A stretch of DNA of 64,000 bases from Heterostelium album PN500 (taxonomy: Eukaryota > Evosea > Eumycetozoa > Acytosteliales > Acytosteliaceae), in assembly GCF_000004825.1 (NCBI RefSeq), contig NW_008805063.1:1116857-1180856 (forward strand). The letters are read 5' to 3'. The first letter of the stretch is position 1. Every line of letters starts with the position of its first letter. The notes beneath the pieces were generated by a model. The model was not told the origin of the DNA. It searched no databases and saw only the letters and a list, made by a program, of their open reading frames with translations. Below, in pieces: positions 1 to 13,843 of the stretch. The position numbers and the translations under genes are program-made.

Positions 1-2571
1 AATAAAAGAAGAATAATAATACTTTAATCATCAACATCTTAAGATATCGCTACCATATTTTATTTAATTTAATTTACAATCTTTTTAGAGAAAACGAATC
101 CAAATCTTTTTTTTTTTTTTTAATATTAAATAAAAGAGCAATTAAAGAATCATAATAAATCAAGTCAATCAGATTTTATAATTTTTTACATAATTATTAA
201 TTATAATCATTTATATATTTAGTATTTACATTTTTTATTATTTATTTATTTATTTATTTTATCAACTTAAATCATAATTCAAAATATATTTAAAATCACA
301 ATCATTACAGATCAAAGAAAAGATTAGATTTAACATAAAAGTTTAAATTTCAATCAAAGAAATCATCAACAAAAGACAATATTTTCATATAAGTCAATCG
401 AATCAAACAACATAGTTACCAACCGTTAGATCACATTTATTTTTAACACAGAAAGTTATAATATTTAACTCCTTAAAAGAAAAAGAATATCATTTTTTTT
501 TGTTAAAACGAAAGGTACATTACATTGCATAACACAACTCTTAAACCATCATCTGTCTTTCCAACGACCATCCACCAGCCAATCTATATTCCTATCTATA
601 CAAAACTGTTTGAATCATATCACATCTTGGTATCATGAATGAACATCAATCATAATTTAACTTCAAGCAACACACAACACAACATACAACGAAAATAACA
701 ATAATACATCATATTATTAAATTTATAAGAAGGTAGAACAAAAAAGAATGTTAGAATAATATTTTTTTTTTGTACAGTTTATTCACACAATTGTGTGTAT
801 AATGTGATAATCCAATTTATATTGATTGTATATAACAAAAAAATAAAATAAAAAAATACCCCACTCACTCATTAAGGAAATCAATCACACCACTACTGAG
901 AACAGCAAACACACAGCTCCACACACACCATTCTAAATATAATTTTTTTTTTTTAATTAAGTGGTGGAAACACCCCAAACAGAAAAGAAATCAAAGTGTT
1001 TACATATAACTATGATTGTTGGTTTTTCATTCATTTAAAAATCAAAAAATCACCTTAATATAAAATTATTATATTATTTACAATAATTAAAAATTCATTT
1101 CTATAAATCAATCAATTATCACAACCACCACTACCACAACGACTACATCAACCAGTAGTAGTAGTACTATTATTTATTTATTACACCTACTATTTATTCA
1201 ACAGTGTAATCCTTTTTTCTTTACTTTTCCAACATTAACACACCCACACAAAATAAATAAACAAAACAAATCAATCAATCATAAAATAAAAATATATATA
1301 TATTTCAAAAAAAACATTCACTTATTCATCTTTTTATTAACTGTTTAGATACATATACAACTATATAGTAATAAAATATTATATTATATTATACTGCACA
1401 GCAAACAGAATTAGAATTATAAACTTTCAGATGTGAGTAGTAAAAAAAAACACTTACACCACGACCACCACATATTAAATAATGTTATTGTAATTGGATA
1501 AATTTCTTATTACTAAAACAATAATTAAAATCCCAAATACCACACCACTGCACTCCATATACTCCACCACTTTATACTTACTAGGTGGATGGATGGATAC
1601 TAGTATACATCCAATTCCTTAACTATCTCCAAAAAGACGACCACCCACCCCAAATAATAATAATATCTATTTTTCTAGCAACAAAATTTGTTGTTTTTTA
1701 GGTATATATAAATATATCATCAACAACAACAACAACAACAACACCTTTCACATTTATTTTTCTTTTTCAATTTTAATGAAAAAGCCAGTCCAGTCATTCT
1801 TTCATTCGGTCAGTTGTTGCTGTTGTTGTATTTGTACTGTGCGTGTTGTATAATCAGTTGACTGTTTTTGTTGGCATCAAAAAGTGCGCTAATAATATCA
1901 TATCATATAGTAATAATATCGATATAATAGTTGTGTTTATCTCAAAGTCGTACTTTCGTCAGCCAATCACCAATCAACTTTACCAAACAACAACACACAA
2001 AATTTTGAAATCAACAAATTTATTTTTTTATTTTCTTTCAGTTTCTTTTTTTCCTTTTTATTGTTATTATTATTATTTTTCATATTTATTTATAGTACTT
2101 TTGTAATTCTATTTACATTTTTTCACATTATTTCTTTTATTATATTAAATAATAATTTTTATTAAAATAATAATAATTGTAATATTAAAAACAACAATCT
2201 TTTATTACACTGGATTTTTCATACAATTCAACGGCACTGCACCACACTGCTCTCCTATCATCAACAACAGTTGTTTGCTTCACCTTTTTTTTGTTAATAT
2301 TATTGTTCATTCATCAATATTGATTAAATATTATCATAATTCATTCAACTATTCATTTAAATTTGAATATCTTAGACTAACTGAAACAAATATCTCTTTT
2401 TTCAAACAAAAAATATAAAGAAAGCAGAATAAATTGTATAAATTCTTTGTAAAACTATTTGTAATTTTAAATCAAACATCAACAACAACAGTAAATCAAA
2501 TCAAATCAGATTAAATCAATCTATAAAACTTTAATAATATATATATATCTATATAAATAGAAATAATAAAA
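1..2571. other. A/T-rich intergenic region upstream of the OSBP gene
   Basis: No supportable gene. The stretch is A/T rich with poly-T and poly-A runs, CA-rich patches near 880-930 (a motif style common in dictyostelid promoters), and a short CAA run near 1720-1742. One 87-codon open frame at 1843-2106 is dominated by A/T-driven codons and ends in a Phe/Tyr-rich tail, so it is treated as chance. The last few hundred bases before 2572 presumably hold the promoter and 5' UTR of the OSBP gene. Confidence 0.7.
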
Positions 2572-3958
2572 ATGTTTGGATTTGGAAGTAAATCAACAAC
2601 AACAGCAGCACCAACAGTTACAGTATCACCAGTGATGACCAAGGAAGGATCACCACTTACAGAGGATACCATCAGCGATCTGTCAAGCGACGGTATCGAG
2701 GGTGAAGGAATCGAATCAAACGATGGTGGTGCAACAGATAACACAATCATCGTAGACGACAACAGCTCAAGCGATGGTGTAATGAAACAAGCTTTCAGCT
2801 TCATAAAGAATCATCTTAAGGTCGGTTCCGACATGACAAAGATGCCAATACCCGCCACTTTTGTTGCACCAATGTCTTTCTTGGTTGCAATTCAACAACA
2901 CTCTGCAATATTCACAAATGTTTTAATGGCGTAAGTTGTTGTTATTGTTTAAACAACAATCTAATTCTCTATAGTTATATAACAATCGTTTATTAATTAA
3001 TATCTAAATAACAATAACAATAATAATAATAATGATTTATTATAGTGCAAATTCAATTAAAGATCCAGAACAAAGATTCCTTCAAGTATTAAGATATCAT
3101 ATGACATGGCCAAAGATGTTTTTCCCAAAGAATCCATTGAATCCGATTTTGGGTGAGATTTACGAGTGTGAAGTCAATCATATCGATGAGAAGACAAATC
3201 TGCCGGCAGAAGGAGATAAGACTAAATTCATTGCCGAGCAAATCTCTCATCATCCACCAATCTCTGCTTTCCACTTTAGCAATGAGAAGCACGGTATCAC
3301 AATGGAGTCGAGACAACAGATCACCCCAGTCTTCAAGGGCAAACACATCCGTGCTCACATGGACGTAAAGACATGCACCACTTTGAAGAATCACAACGAA
3401 ACCTATATCAATGACAAATTCCCAGATGGATTCCTGCGTCTGCTTCGTTGGAAGTTTGAATTCACCGGTAAATACACATTCCAATGTCCAGAGTCTGGCT
3501 ACAACGCCGTCATCAACTTCAAAGACAAGCCAATTCTCGGTGGAAAGTGGCACGACCTTCACATCCTCGTATCAAAGGGTAGCGATGCACTCTACGAGAT
3601 CACCGGTACACACATCGACATTTTAAATATGACCAACCTCAAGGACAAGAGCACATCGGTCTTCCTGAATTACAACACCGTCCGTCAGGACACCATCTCT
3701 GAGGAGCCACTCGAACAACTGAAAGAGAACAACTCTCTGAAGGTGTGGAAGGGTGTCGCCGACGCCTTTGCCAAGCGTGACGGAAGAAGAGCCGGTCTCG
3801 AGAAGCAAAAAATCGAGGAAGCACAGAGAAGAAAAGCCAAGGCAGCACTTGCCCAAAATCCAAACTACCAATGGACACCAGTCCACTTTGAAACCTACAC
3901 ACCAGAGAATCCTTTGAAGCCAGAGCATCGTTATATCGGATGTCCTGTCAAGAATTAA
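2572..3958 (+). CDS. Oxysterol-binding protein-related (OSBP/ORP) lipid-transfer protein
   Basis: Two exons, 2572-2930 and 3046-3958, joined across a GTAAGT...TATAG intron, give about 423 residues. The N-terminal ~75 residues are Ser/Thr/Asp rich and probably disordered; the rest is one ORP domain. Visible family motifs are NPILGE near residue 150 and EQISHHPPISAF near residue 180, the OSBP fingerprint whose His-His contacts phosphoinositide head groups. The C-terminal end carries the usual basic and charged helix. There is no PH or ankyrin region, so it matches the short ORP class, of which dictyostelids have several paralogues. Family knowledge: such proteins exchange sterol or other lipids against phosphatidylinositol phosphates between membranes. 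Substrate and membrane site are not readable from the sequence. The start is the first ATG of the exon, in an A-rich context. Confidence 0.93.
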
Positions 3959-4835
3959 TTAATTTAGAGAGATAAAAACAAACAAAATCAAAAACAAACA
4001 AAATCAAAAACAATATTCACTTTATAATAACTTAATATTAATCATATTTTCACAACAAACAACACACTCAAACTCAACTACACTCAAACTGGTGCACAGT
4101 TAGTAACAATAACCAGTTTCTTTTTTTTTTTTTTTTTTGATCATTATATTAATTTTTATAATAACAATCAAATCAAAACAAACAAACAAACCAAACAACC
4201 AAACAACCAAACAAACAAAGCAATCAATTGATGTGATGATGACGATAATAACATCTACTTATACTCCCCAACTCCCGTCTTATATTTAAATAAATATAAA
4301 CCAAAAATTCAAAGAACAATTATTTTAAAAGATTTGCCTCTTCTTCTTCCGAAAAAAATAAAATAAATCAGACAAAAGAGACAAAAAAAAAAAAAAAATT
4401 AATTTTAAAATTTTGTGGGCTTAAGCTTTAGATAAAAGAGGATTGTCACAATCCAACAAAAAAATTCAATGGACTTTTCAATTTTTATTTTTTATCATTA
4501 ATCATAAATAAATTAGAACAGATAAGAGAGTGAGAGTGTTAAAAAGGGTGGTAAAAAAAAAAGTGTTATATTGCTAAAAAGTATTATTGATGATAGTGAA
4601 AAAGTATTTATTAGTTAGTTAGTTATAAAAAGTTTGTTAGATATATTAAATAGTTAGTTACTTAGTTTTGTACATATACATATACATATGAATATCAGTT
4701 TTATTTATTATAGATAGTTAGTTAGATAGATAGATAGATAGAATAAAAATCGAATATTATATTTATTAAAGTTAAAAATAACAGAAAAAGAAATAAACTT
4801 TATATAGAATAACAAAAAACAAAAACAAAAAGAAG
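3959..4835. other. Intergenic region with poly-T run and TAGT/TAGA tracts
   Basis: About 880 bp with no gene. It holds the OSBP 3' flank, a 19-base poly-T run near 4121-4138, and TTAG/TAGA short tandem tracts at about 4612-4740 that probably lie in the 5' UTR or promoter of the next gene. A similar tract precedes the small membrane-protein gene at 27130. Confidence 0.6.
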
Positions 4836-5966
4836 ATGTATTCATATCTTTATTATGTTCTGGGTGGCATGATGATGTTCATTGGTCTGGTGGCATCAGC
4901 ACTCCTGGTCAGAGCTATGATGTACCCGAAATCATATGCAAAGAAACTATTTACATTCGTCATTGTATTGGCCATGTTTTCGAGAGGTGTCTACTTTTTA
5001 CTGAGTCCATCGATCATCAGTGGCAGTCTACAGTCGTTCCCCCTAAATGCTTTTCTATTTTGGAGTATGTTATATTATGTTTTCTTTTTCTTTTTTTAGA
5101 TTATATTCAAACTAACAAACGATCAAATCATATAATATGATTATAAACATGAAATATATAGATCACATGATTGATCTATCATTCTTTTTAGCGTATTTTA
5201 TGTTGTTTGTGTCGTGGGCAGACTTTTATTATCAGGCATCGATCGGAAGAGAGTTTAACTTTTTCAAAAGTAATGTTGCCGTTGGATTGCTGACAGCATT
5301 CATCATCGGAAGTATAGTGACGATCGCTGCATTCTTTTTCACTGCAAACACTGATGCAGAGGTAAGTAAATAGAGTTAATCATTTATATCAACATTATCA
5401 ATATATATTGATTTTAAAATTACTATTATTATTATTATTATTATTATACACAGTGTAAAAGAGTAGATTTAGGTACATCATTCTTTATAGTATCACTCAA
5501 CTTTATTACAGCGCTTCTCTTTGGAATCTATGGAATCAAGATATACAGACTGATCGACGAATACAAATTAGTACTGAAACGTGTACATTCTTGGAAAATC
5601 AAAGCAATCACTTGGATTTGTTCACTCTGTTTTATATGTAGATCTTGTATGATGATTTTTAGTGTTGTTTCGCTTTCTGTATGTAAACAAATTTAAAATC
5701 ATTATTATGTTAAATATATATTTTATTATTAACAAACAAACAAACAATCAATCAATCAAATCGATTTGATTCATTTTGATTTTATTTTTTAAATATTAAA
5801 GGATAATCCAGATACCAAATCATTTAGTGTAGCTTGGTATTGGGTGTTTATTTATTTTGTATCGTTGGAAATAGTTCCAACCTGCGCAATGTTATACTTT
5901 TTACGTAAAGCCCCCTCTCAGAGAGCAGAGCAGCCAAACTATGCTCCTTTACTACAGGCACAGTGA
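4836..5966 (+). CDS. Seven-pass membrane protein, THH1/TOM1/TOM3-like
   Basis: Four exons fit with consistent phase: 4836-5064, 5192-5361, 5454-5678 and 5802-5966, giving about 262 residues. Every intron begins GTATGT or GTAAGT and ends AG. The product is almost wholly hydrophobic, with about seven membrane segments and short loops. The last segment is followed by LRKAPSQ and a short polar tail, which recalls the final helix and Arg-Lys tail of the plant THH1/TOM1/TOM3 family. Those proteins are G-protein-coupled-receptor-like membrane proteins best known for hosting tobamovirus replication; their normal role is poorly defined. Family assignment rests on topology, size and the C-terminal motif only, so another small seven-pass family is possible. 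Confidence 0.65.
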
Positions 5967-8900
5967 TCAATCAATCAACTATAATCAATCAAACAAACAA
6001 ACAAACAATCAATCAATCAAAACAACAACTAGTCATCAATTCATTTTTCAATTTTTATATGTACAACGAATAGAAACTTCTAAAGAACAACCTCTAGATG
6101 TATATAATTACATACAGTATCAATTAGATTATCTATATACACCTTTTTTTTACATATACCTATATATGTCATCATACAACAACTTACAAGTGGAGTAGTA
6201 TATTTGGTTTGGACGGGTCAATAACAGGTCGTATCGACTCTTTAAATCTATTATTCTTTACCACTCACTGTTTATTTCTTTCTTCTTTTTTTTTTTTTTT
6301 TTTTTTCTGTTCTTATTTACAAAACTATAAACAATCATCAAACGGATTGTTGCTTGCTGGTTGATAATAAAGTCAACACCAACAATCATCATCAACATTA
6401 TAATAAAACCAACAGCTGTAAATTTTAATACTACCATATAAATTTAGATTATCTAATATTATCAAGGCAGGTGACATCAAAACCACCTCTTTTTTTTTTA
6501 TTGGTCTTTTCATTTTTTTTAATCAGTGGGTGGTTTGTTGTTATTGTTTCGTGGTATGTCATTGGGTGCCAATAATATATATTTATATAATTTTTCATTA
6601 CCAATTAAATTATTGGTGATTGGGTACATAGAGTATTTTTTTTTTTTTGGATGATGTAGTTTTGAATCTACTTTGGTTAAATTATTTTTATTAAAGGTGA
6701 CGGTACTTAATATCTATTAGTTTAGATTTTTATATCTCTCCATAGATAATTAATTGAATAATTTACAATCAGACAAACTACGAATAGAATTGTACTTTTT
6801 AAAAACTTGATAGCTCGGGGAATTATACAATCACATTATGATATATTAAATAGTTGTATGAAAAAAAGAAATTCAAATAAAAATTAGTTATTAACATGGT
6901 TGTATCCCAAGAAATATTATATTGTAAGTATAATTAAGATAATATTACTTTTGATGTAATTATCTTATTTTTTATTTCTATTTATAATTTATTTAATATT
7001 ATATCAATACAAGATCACTTTTTTGACAATTTACTATTCTCACTATCTACAAATATATAACTTTTAAATTAAAAAATAATTTCAAATTTGTTTGTAAATA
7101 TCAAAATACATTATTTTTTTGTGATCTTACTTAATCTAAAAGAAATAAAAAAATAAGTATATATTTATGACTTATAAAAAGATATTAATGATAGTGGACA
7201 AGTTTTAATCAGAATATATAATTTCCAATTTTCGAATGGTTTGTCAGATTTCAAGTGTTAAAAGAGATAAAAATTGTTCAAAGTTTAAAAGAAAAAAAAA
7301 ATTGATGTTTTATTTATCTATTGATATTTCATATTATCATAAGAATTAACAATTTCAAATTTTTTTCTTTGAACATACTTACGATTTTCGATTTTTGAAT
7401 TGAATGATCGAGGATTGTCAATCATATAAATATATTTTCGATAATAATACAATTTAAATAGATTTATTTGATATATTTATCATAAAGAACAATGTACAAA
7501 TTATTAATTATATCACATTTTTAAACTAGAATTTAAATTGTTGTTTGACAAATATATATAGAGAGTATTTTTATTAATAAAGTTAATAATTTATATTTGT
7601 TTAAAGAAATAAAAAGATCATCATTCTTCTTTTCTGATCTTTAGCTGTGACCAAATTTGTAAGTATTTTTTTTTTGATCATTCAATCAGATTTTTATAAA
7701 GAAAAGTTTCCTTTTTTGTTAATGACTTGAGGAAATGTTTTATAAATTATGATGGTCTTGTCATGATAAGTCGTTGATCTCATGGAGTCAAGACACTCTA
7801 CAAACAAATAAATAAACTAAACATTTCAATCTCACATGTTTAAAACATTTACACTCCTCAATAACATACCATCAAATAACAGATCTCTACTCATTTCAAT
7901 AAGTCATCGATCAGCTAGATAATAAAAATTACTAAATCACTCTCCACAACATCAACAAGCTCACTATTCACTCATATTAATTAACAATATAATCTTCTAC
8001 TTTGAGAGAAGGCATTATTGCATTACAATGTTATAGCATGTTTATTGTATTGTGCGCAAAAAAAAACATGTGTTAGTGTGGTGTGTCTGTGTGTTGATCA
8101 TGGTTTCCTTTCATTCTTCTTTAAGCGTTATGAGTTGCCAATATACGCGTGCAGGTACATTGCCATGTTAGATTGGATCTGTCGAGTATAGTGGATGTAG
8201 TAGTAGTAGTAGTAATTCTTATTTGTTATTGTTGTTGAAAGTTAAACAATAACAAATTTATCTAAATCATTTTAGAATCACTGTCAATTCAAGTGTTCGA
8301 TCATCAATATCACCATAATAACTCACTCCACCTCTCCCACCAATTAAAGTAACAATAATAACCTCGCCATATTTATGTCTATTTAAACCTTTATCTATTT
8401 AAAATATTTTATTATATATAGATATTGGTATTGTGTGTGTGTGTGTGTGTGTTGTCAAATAGATAGATACACCAACCTACCTTCTTGACTCACTAATTAC
8501 TGTTATTTATCATGTTTGAAAAAACACCACAGCAAATACACACACAATATCAGTATTGTATTTATAAAACAACACCCCCACCATGCTGTAGGTAGTTACT
8601 ACCTAACAAACAAACCTACCACTATATTTATCAAACAACAACAACAACAAACAACTAAAATAATATTACAATAGGAATATATATACATAAACCAACAATA
8701 GTGGCAATAATAATAATAATATTAACAGTAGCAACTATTTAGATTTTTATTCCTATTATCATCATAATTATTTATATTGGTATTGGTTTTGGTTTTTTTT
8801 AGAAAATTAAAATAAAATAAAATAAAATCAATTAGTATGTTGTACCCCTTTCATTAATCAAATAAGAAAATGTATAATGTTAAAAGAACCTACAAAAATT

Positions 8901-10301
8901 GGAGAGCAATAAAAAAAACCAACAAACAAATAGATATATATTAAATTAATAAAATCTTTTTAGAGAGGAGTCAATTTATATATTCTATCAGTCTCTCAAC
9001 AGAGATCACCAGTATATATATTTATTGTTCATTTCAAAAGTTAGGGGCAAAGTGAAAACAGAGATAGTTTTGTAAAATTGACGCTTGTCTTTTTGAACAG
9101 TTCGTGGTTTGTACTGAATACCCAGCTTCACTGTTAATTGTTGTTATTCTATATATTTATATGTTAAATATATCATTCAACCTTTAGGTTGGTTGCCCTC
9201 TATTTTCCAAAGATCAAATATATTTTATTATTATTTGTTTTTATATAAAAAAAAAGGAAATAAAATAAATTAAAATAAAAATATTAGTATTTATATATAT
9301 AAAAATATTATAATTTCAATATATTTAATTATAAATACATATATATGTTATATATGGTATTAGAATAGTATCATTACCATATCAATATATATTATATTAC
9401 AACTAAAACCAAAAAAAAAAAAAACAAACAAACAACATTTTATATTAAGAAACTCAAAGCTAAAGAGTAAAATTTAATCAATTCAATTCTATTAACATTC
9501 ACAAATCAAATCAAATCAAACAAATCAAATCAAATCAAATCAAATTTTGTCTCTCTTAATAGTTTAACATATTTATATTTCGTTACACTTTTTTTTATTT
9601 TTGTAATTTTGTGGGTTTGCAGAGGTGAGCATATTCAATAATCTGTCCACTTTGAAATAGAACAAGTATCAATAATTTGATATTTACTGATTGTTAGTTA
9701 CTTTTTATTATATTACTGATTTCTTTGGTTGTTGTTGTTGTAATGTATCTAAAGAAAATCGATCATCACCTTTGATAAACCAATCATTATTTATATAGAG
9801 CAGAGAAATCTTTTTATTTTCGAATTGATTTCATATTTATCATCTTTGACCATTCATTTAAATATAATATACTTATTTACTTATTTACCTTTCATAATCC
9901 AATTAAATTAATCAAAATTTATTAATTAACATTATTATTATTATTACTATTATTATTTTTACTATTATAGCCATATAAATTTTAAAAGATAGAATTTCTT
10001 TTCTTTTTTTTTTTTTTTTTCTTTCCCTTCATTTTTCCATTCAAAAAATTATTTCTAATTATTTTATATATATAATTTAATATTAAGTAAACTTGGTTTA
10101 ATTTATTCAGTAACAGTTTAATTAATTAGTTTTAGTAACAAATAATAAGTTTGTAATAGTAAAATTAAATAAATATATCTATAAAAAAAAAAAATCAATA
10201 AAATAAAAATCAATCAATCAAAAAAAATAAAATACAGCTAAAGTAGTAATTTCTAAATATTATTATTATTATTATTATTAATAAATAAATCACTATATAA
10301 A
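5967..10301. other. Long gene-free A/T-rich stretch
   Basis: About 4.3 kb without any convincing coding exon, tRNA or retroelement fragment. It holds many homopolymer runs, a (GT)n tract at about 8433-8452, a short (AGT)n tract near 8198-8212, and an AAATC repeat around 9500-9545. Open frames seen here are short and composition-driven. The part next to 10302 should include the promoter of the START/F-box/WD40 gene. The length is unusual for this window, where most gaps are under 1 kb, so an unrecognised non-coding RNA cannot be excluded. Confidence 0.6.
8433..8452. repeat. (GT)n microsatellite
   Basis: A run of about ten GT dinucleotides inside the long gene-free stretch. It is seen directly and has no evident link to a gene. 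Confidence 0.8.
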
Positions 10302-13300
10302 ATGCAATATGTAAATGGACACGACATTTCATCACAAAGCATTACCGAAGTTCATACATTAGCAGTTACAAATAAGATACCATGGGTTCCTCTTCAACTT
10401 GAATCTGATGTATATAGCACTATCTATGAATATACATCAAAGGAAAAAGGAATTCACCTATCGAAGGGTATAGCAGAGTTTCCAATATCACCTGAAAATA
10501 TGTTTGAATTACTCTATACAATATCTGAACGTAGAAAAGTAAGTAGAAATTAATTATTTTTTTTTCTAACTGTTTATTAATTGTAATAATAATAAAATAA
10601 TGATAAATAGTGGGATACATCTTGTGTGGAAGCAAACATGCTGGAGGAATATGATCATTTGAATCATATCATTCAAATGCAGATTTCACATCCACTGGGT
10701 GTACTCAACATGATTTTGTATAGAAGTTGTAAATATGAACCACAATCACGTCTCTATGTCATTGCGATGAGATCCATTGAAATCGAGACTGATGATCCAT
10801 CTGAGAATGAGGCATTTGAATGCCTACCAAATGGTTGGGTCATTCAAGGTATTGATGGTCATCGTGATCGTTGTAAACTAATCTTTGTACAACAGTGTCA
10901 TATTAGAGATATTGAACTTCAAAAGATACCTGGATACAAAGTAAGTATAAAAAAACAATAATAATCAAAATCAAATCGATCAACCAATTTTCAAGATTAT
11001 TTATTTTTTTTTTCCATAATTTTGAAAGAGTTTAAAAAAATCAAAAGAACCAAATTCAATTTTAAATTATCATTATTTAACTATATTCCCGGCTACTGTT
11101 AGTGGCAGATTGGGTCGAATATTTGAATGTATTAGAAATCATATTTCAAAGAATGTAAGAGAGATTGAAACCAAAGACACAAGATTGAAGATCTTGGAGC
11201 AGGCCGAGAGAGAATTGAATGAATGTTTTGGTACCACCACTGTTGATTATGGTTGGGTCTCATATCTAAAGAAATACGATATGGAGCTCTTGGTCAAGAA
11301 GACCAACGATATTTACTACATGGTTGGTAAAGGTAGTTTCTCATCTGAGTACTCTCCATCACAAATCGGTGATCTATTATATAGTGTAAGTTATATTTAG
11401 TTAGCGATCTTAAAAAGAAAATTAAAGTTATATTAATTAATAATTTCTTTACTTGTATCGTTTTACAAAAATGAAGTCACAACCGTGGAGTTGGGATACT
11501 TTTTATGATAAAGGTTATGTTGTTGAAGATATAAATGATCATTGTAGAGAAGTTGATTTATATTATAGAATGTGGCATGAATCATTCTCGATGAAAGTAT
11601 TGCAGACCGTTAAGAAAGGTCCTGGAAACTGTTCGACTGTGCTCTGGCGTTCCATTTGTACAAGTGATGTTGTCAATGAGAACGACATGGAACTCAGCTA
11701 TCTTCCGAGCGGTATATTCTCGTATGGTCTTGGCGAAGGTTCGTTCACCTCTTTCTTGGTGGTCATCGCCGTCAAGGGCGCCAAGTCGCCGCAACAAGAG
11801 AATCTGGTGAGCAAGTTGTTCGCAGCCAGAATCATCTCCACCCAGAACCACATTCTCAACACAATGAACAAGTTGGCAGAGAAGATGGAAGTGGGAGAGA
11901 ATCTCCCTGTCATCCCAACTGTCAATACCCATTGTCTGAACATAGGTATCGAGCTGACCGACGCGCCTGGAGCACCCTCTGAGTTCTACAACATGGTCGA
12001 AGATTTTGCTAACCTCTTGCTCTCTGACAACATCGGAGTGAGCAAGAAGAAAGCCTTTAGAAACTCGGAAGACTCCACCAAGTCAAAGCGAAAGCGTAAC
12101 TTTGTTGACGAGTCGGTCGAGCAGCAGCAAGTCGTAGACAATCGACCGACCATTCGTGCCACTACCAATATCATTTCGCACAAGATGAACTGTAACGATG
12201 GAATGGTTCCAAAGATGTGGAATGCACCCAAACGACAGCCATTCTTGTTCTTGGTGTCCGAGAAGAATGACAAGCAGAAACTCAGAAGAAAGGATGTCAG
12301 CATAACCAACTCTAACTTTGATACACTGCCAGAGGAGATCGTACAGCTGATCCTCTCATTCCTCAGAGCCAGTGATATTCTCACTGTCTCCATGGTTTGT
12401 AAGCGATTCAAGATGGCAACAGACTCATCGTCGCTGTGGAAACAACTATACATTTTGAATCCGCTATTCAACAAATCGGTACCAAAGAAGTATCGTCCCA
12501 TTCAACAAATTCTCAATAATCACAATCATGAACACATGCCATTATCACAACAACAACAACAACAGCAACAACAACAATCACCACTTCCAGTGCAGTCGAA
12601 TGGCGATGCGAATCCAACGCCAATTGAACTCGAGGATTTCATCACAATGGTCAGCAAGATCTCTGCGGAAACAAACAATCCCGAGAAATCCAAAGAGATG
12701 AAATCGTGTGGTTGCAATCACTCTTGTATTTGTCCGTGTCGTAACGATTGCAACTGTGAATGTCTAAACGAAGATATAATGGGTGTTTCCAATTGGCGAA
12801 GCCAATACCTCCACAAGATTAAACTTGCTGATCGATGGGCATCTGCAAAACCCAAGAAAATCACTGAGCTCAATGGTCACACCAAGGCAATCCGTTGCTT
12901 AAAGGCAGAGGGTAACTCGGCAGTCTCTGTCTCAACCGATAAGAAAGTTCGATTCTGGAACCTCAATTCCGGACAATACATTAACACCTTCGAGGAGTCA
13001 TCGACTGCCGTCGTCTCGATTGACTATGATCGCTCGGCAAAGTCATCATTCATTTGGCCGTTGACAGAGTACACCAAGGTGCATATCGGTCACAAAAACG
13101 GAAGCGTGACACTCGTGGACTTTATGAGCAAACCATACCAAACCATTTCCACTCAGCGTCCAGTGTTACTCGCAGACGGATTCGACTTTACCAACCCAGG
13201 AAAGTATATCATATGGGAGAGCTCGAATGTCGAGTGCTGGGAGGAGGAGAAAAAGGCACGTCTCTGGACATCGAGTGACCACACCAAGAAGATCAATCAA

Positions 13301-13843
13301 GCCAAATCAATCAGCTCATCACTCTTTGCCAATGGCATCGTTTGTACCTCATCCTCAGACAAAACAATCAAGATTCGCAATATAATGGATGGAAATCTCA
13401 TTGCAACGCTCAACAACTTCCAGGGTGCCGTCAATTGTATTGAAGCGGTCGGTGATCACATGATTGTCAGTGGATCGAGCGATAAGCTCATCAGATTGTG
13501 GGATCTCAGACAGATGAGCAGTCCTCTCATTGTGAATGCCGGACACACCGGACCAGTCAAGTGTGTCAGCTACGAGGAGAAAGGTGGAAGAATACTGAGT
13601 GGTGGTGACGATGGTGTAATTATAATCTGGAATCTAGATAATTGGTACCGTGGACGTCGTGAGTGCATCGGTGTACCCAACCAACCGGTAAGACAAGAAC
13701 CAAATAGAATTACTGTTGGAACCTGTCAGGAGAGTGGACGTCTCATGAAACATGGAAGTGGAATTACTTGTATCGACTCTGATGAAGCCGGATTCGTAAG
13801 TGGAAGTGCCAATGGATTAATTTTACGATGGGACTTTACATAA
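10302..13843 (+). CDS. START-like / F-box / WD40 repeat protein
   Basis: Four exons, 10302-10538, 10611-10940, 11029-11385 and 11477-13843, all phase 0, give about 1096 residues. Residues 1 to about 560 look like two tandem START-like lipid-binding modules: the element LLYT-x-W-D near residue 75 recurs as LLYS-x-W-D near residue 305, each followed by a similar helix and strand pattern. A basic linker follows. An F-box (LPEEIVQLILSFL) starts near residue 592, followed by a Gln run of about 11 (near 665), an unusual Cys-rich loop with about ten Cys (CGCNHSCICPC..., near 718), and a WD40 propeller from about 770 to the end with GSSDKLIRLWD and GGDDGVIIIWN blades. Family knowledge: F-box/WD40 proteins are substrate receptors of SCF ubiquitin ligases. 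Inference: lipid binding may tune substrate choice. The START calls are the weaker part. Confidence 0.85.

Noticed and set aside
1843-2106. 87-codon plus-strand frame
   Set aside because: Composition-driven (Phe/Tyr/Ile runs from poly-T and TAT), no relatives recognised, sits in promoter-like DNA.
2511-3928. Several frames antisense to or overlapping the OSBP gene
   Set aside because: Shadows of a well-supported gene; the same holds for opposite-strand frames inside the F-box/WD40, RAD21, SMCHD1-like and SCC3 genes.
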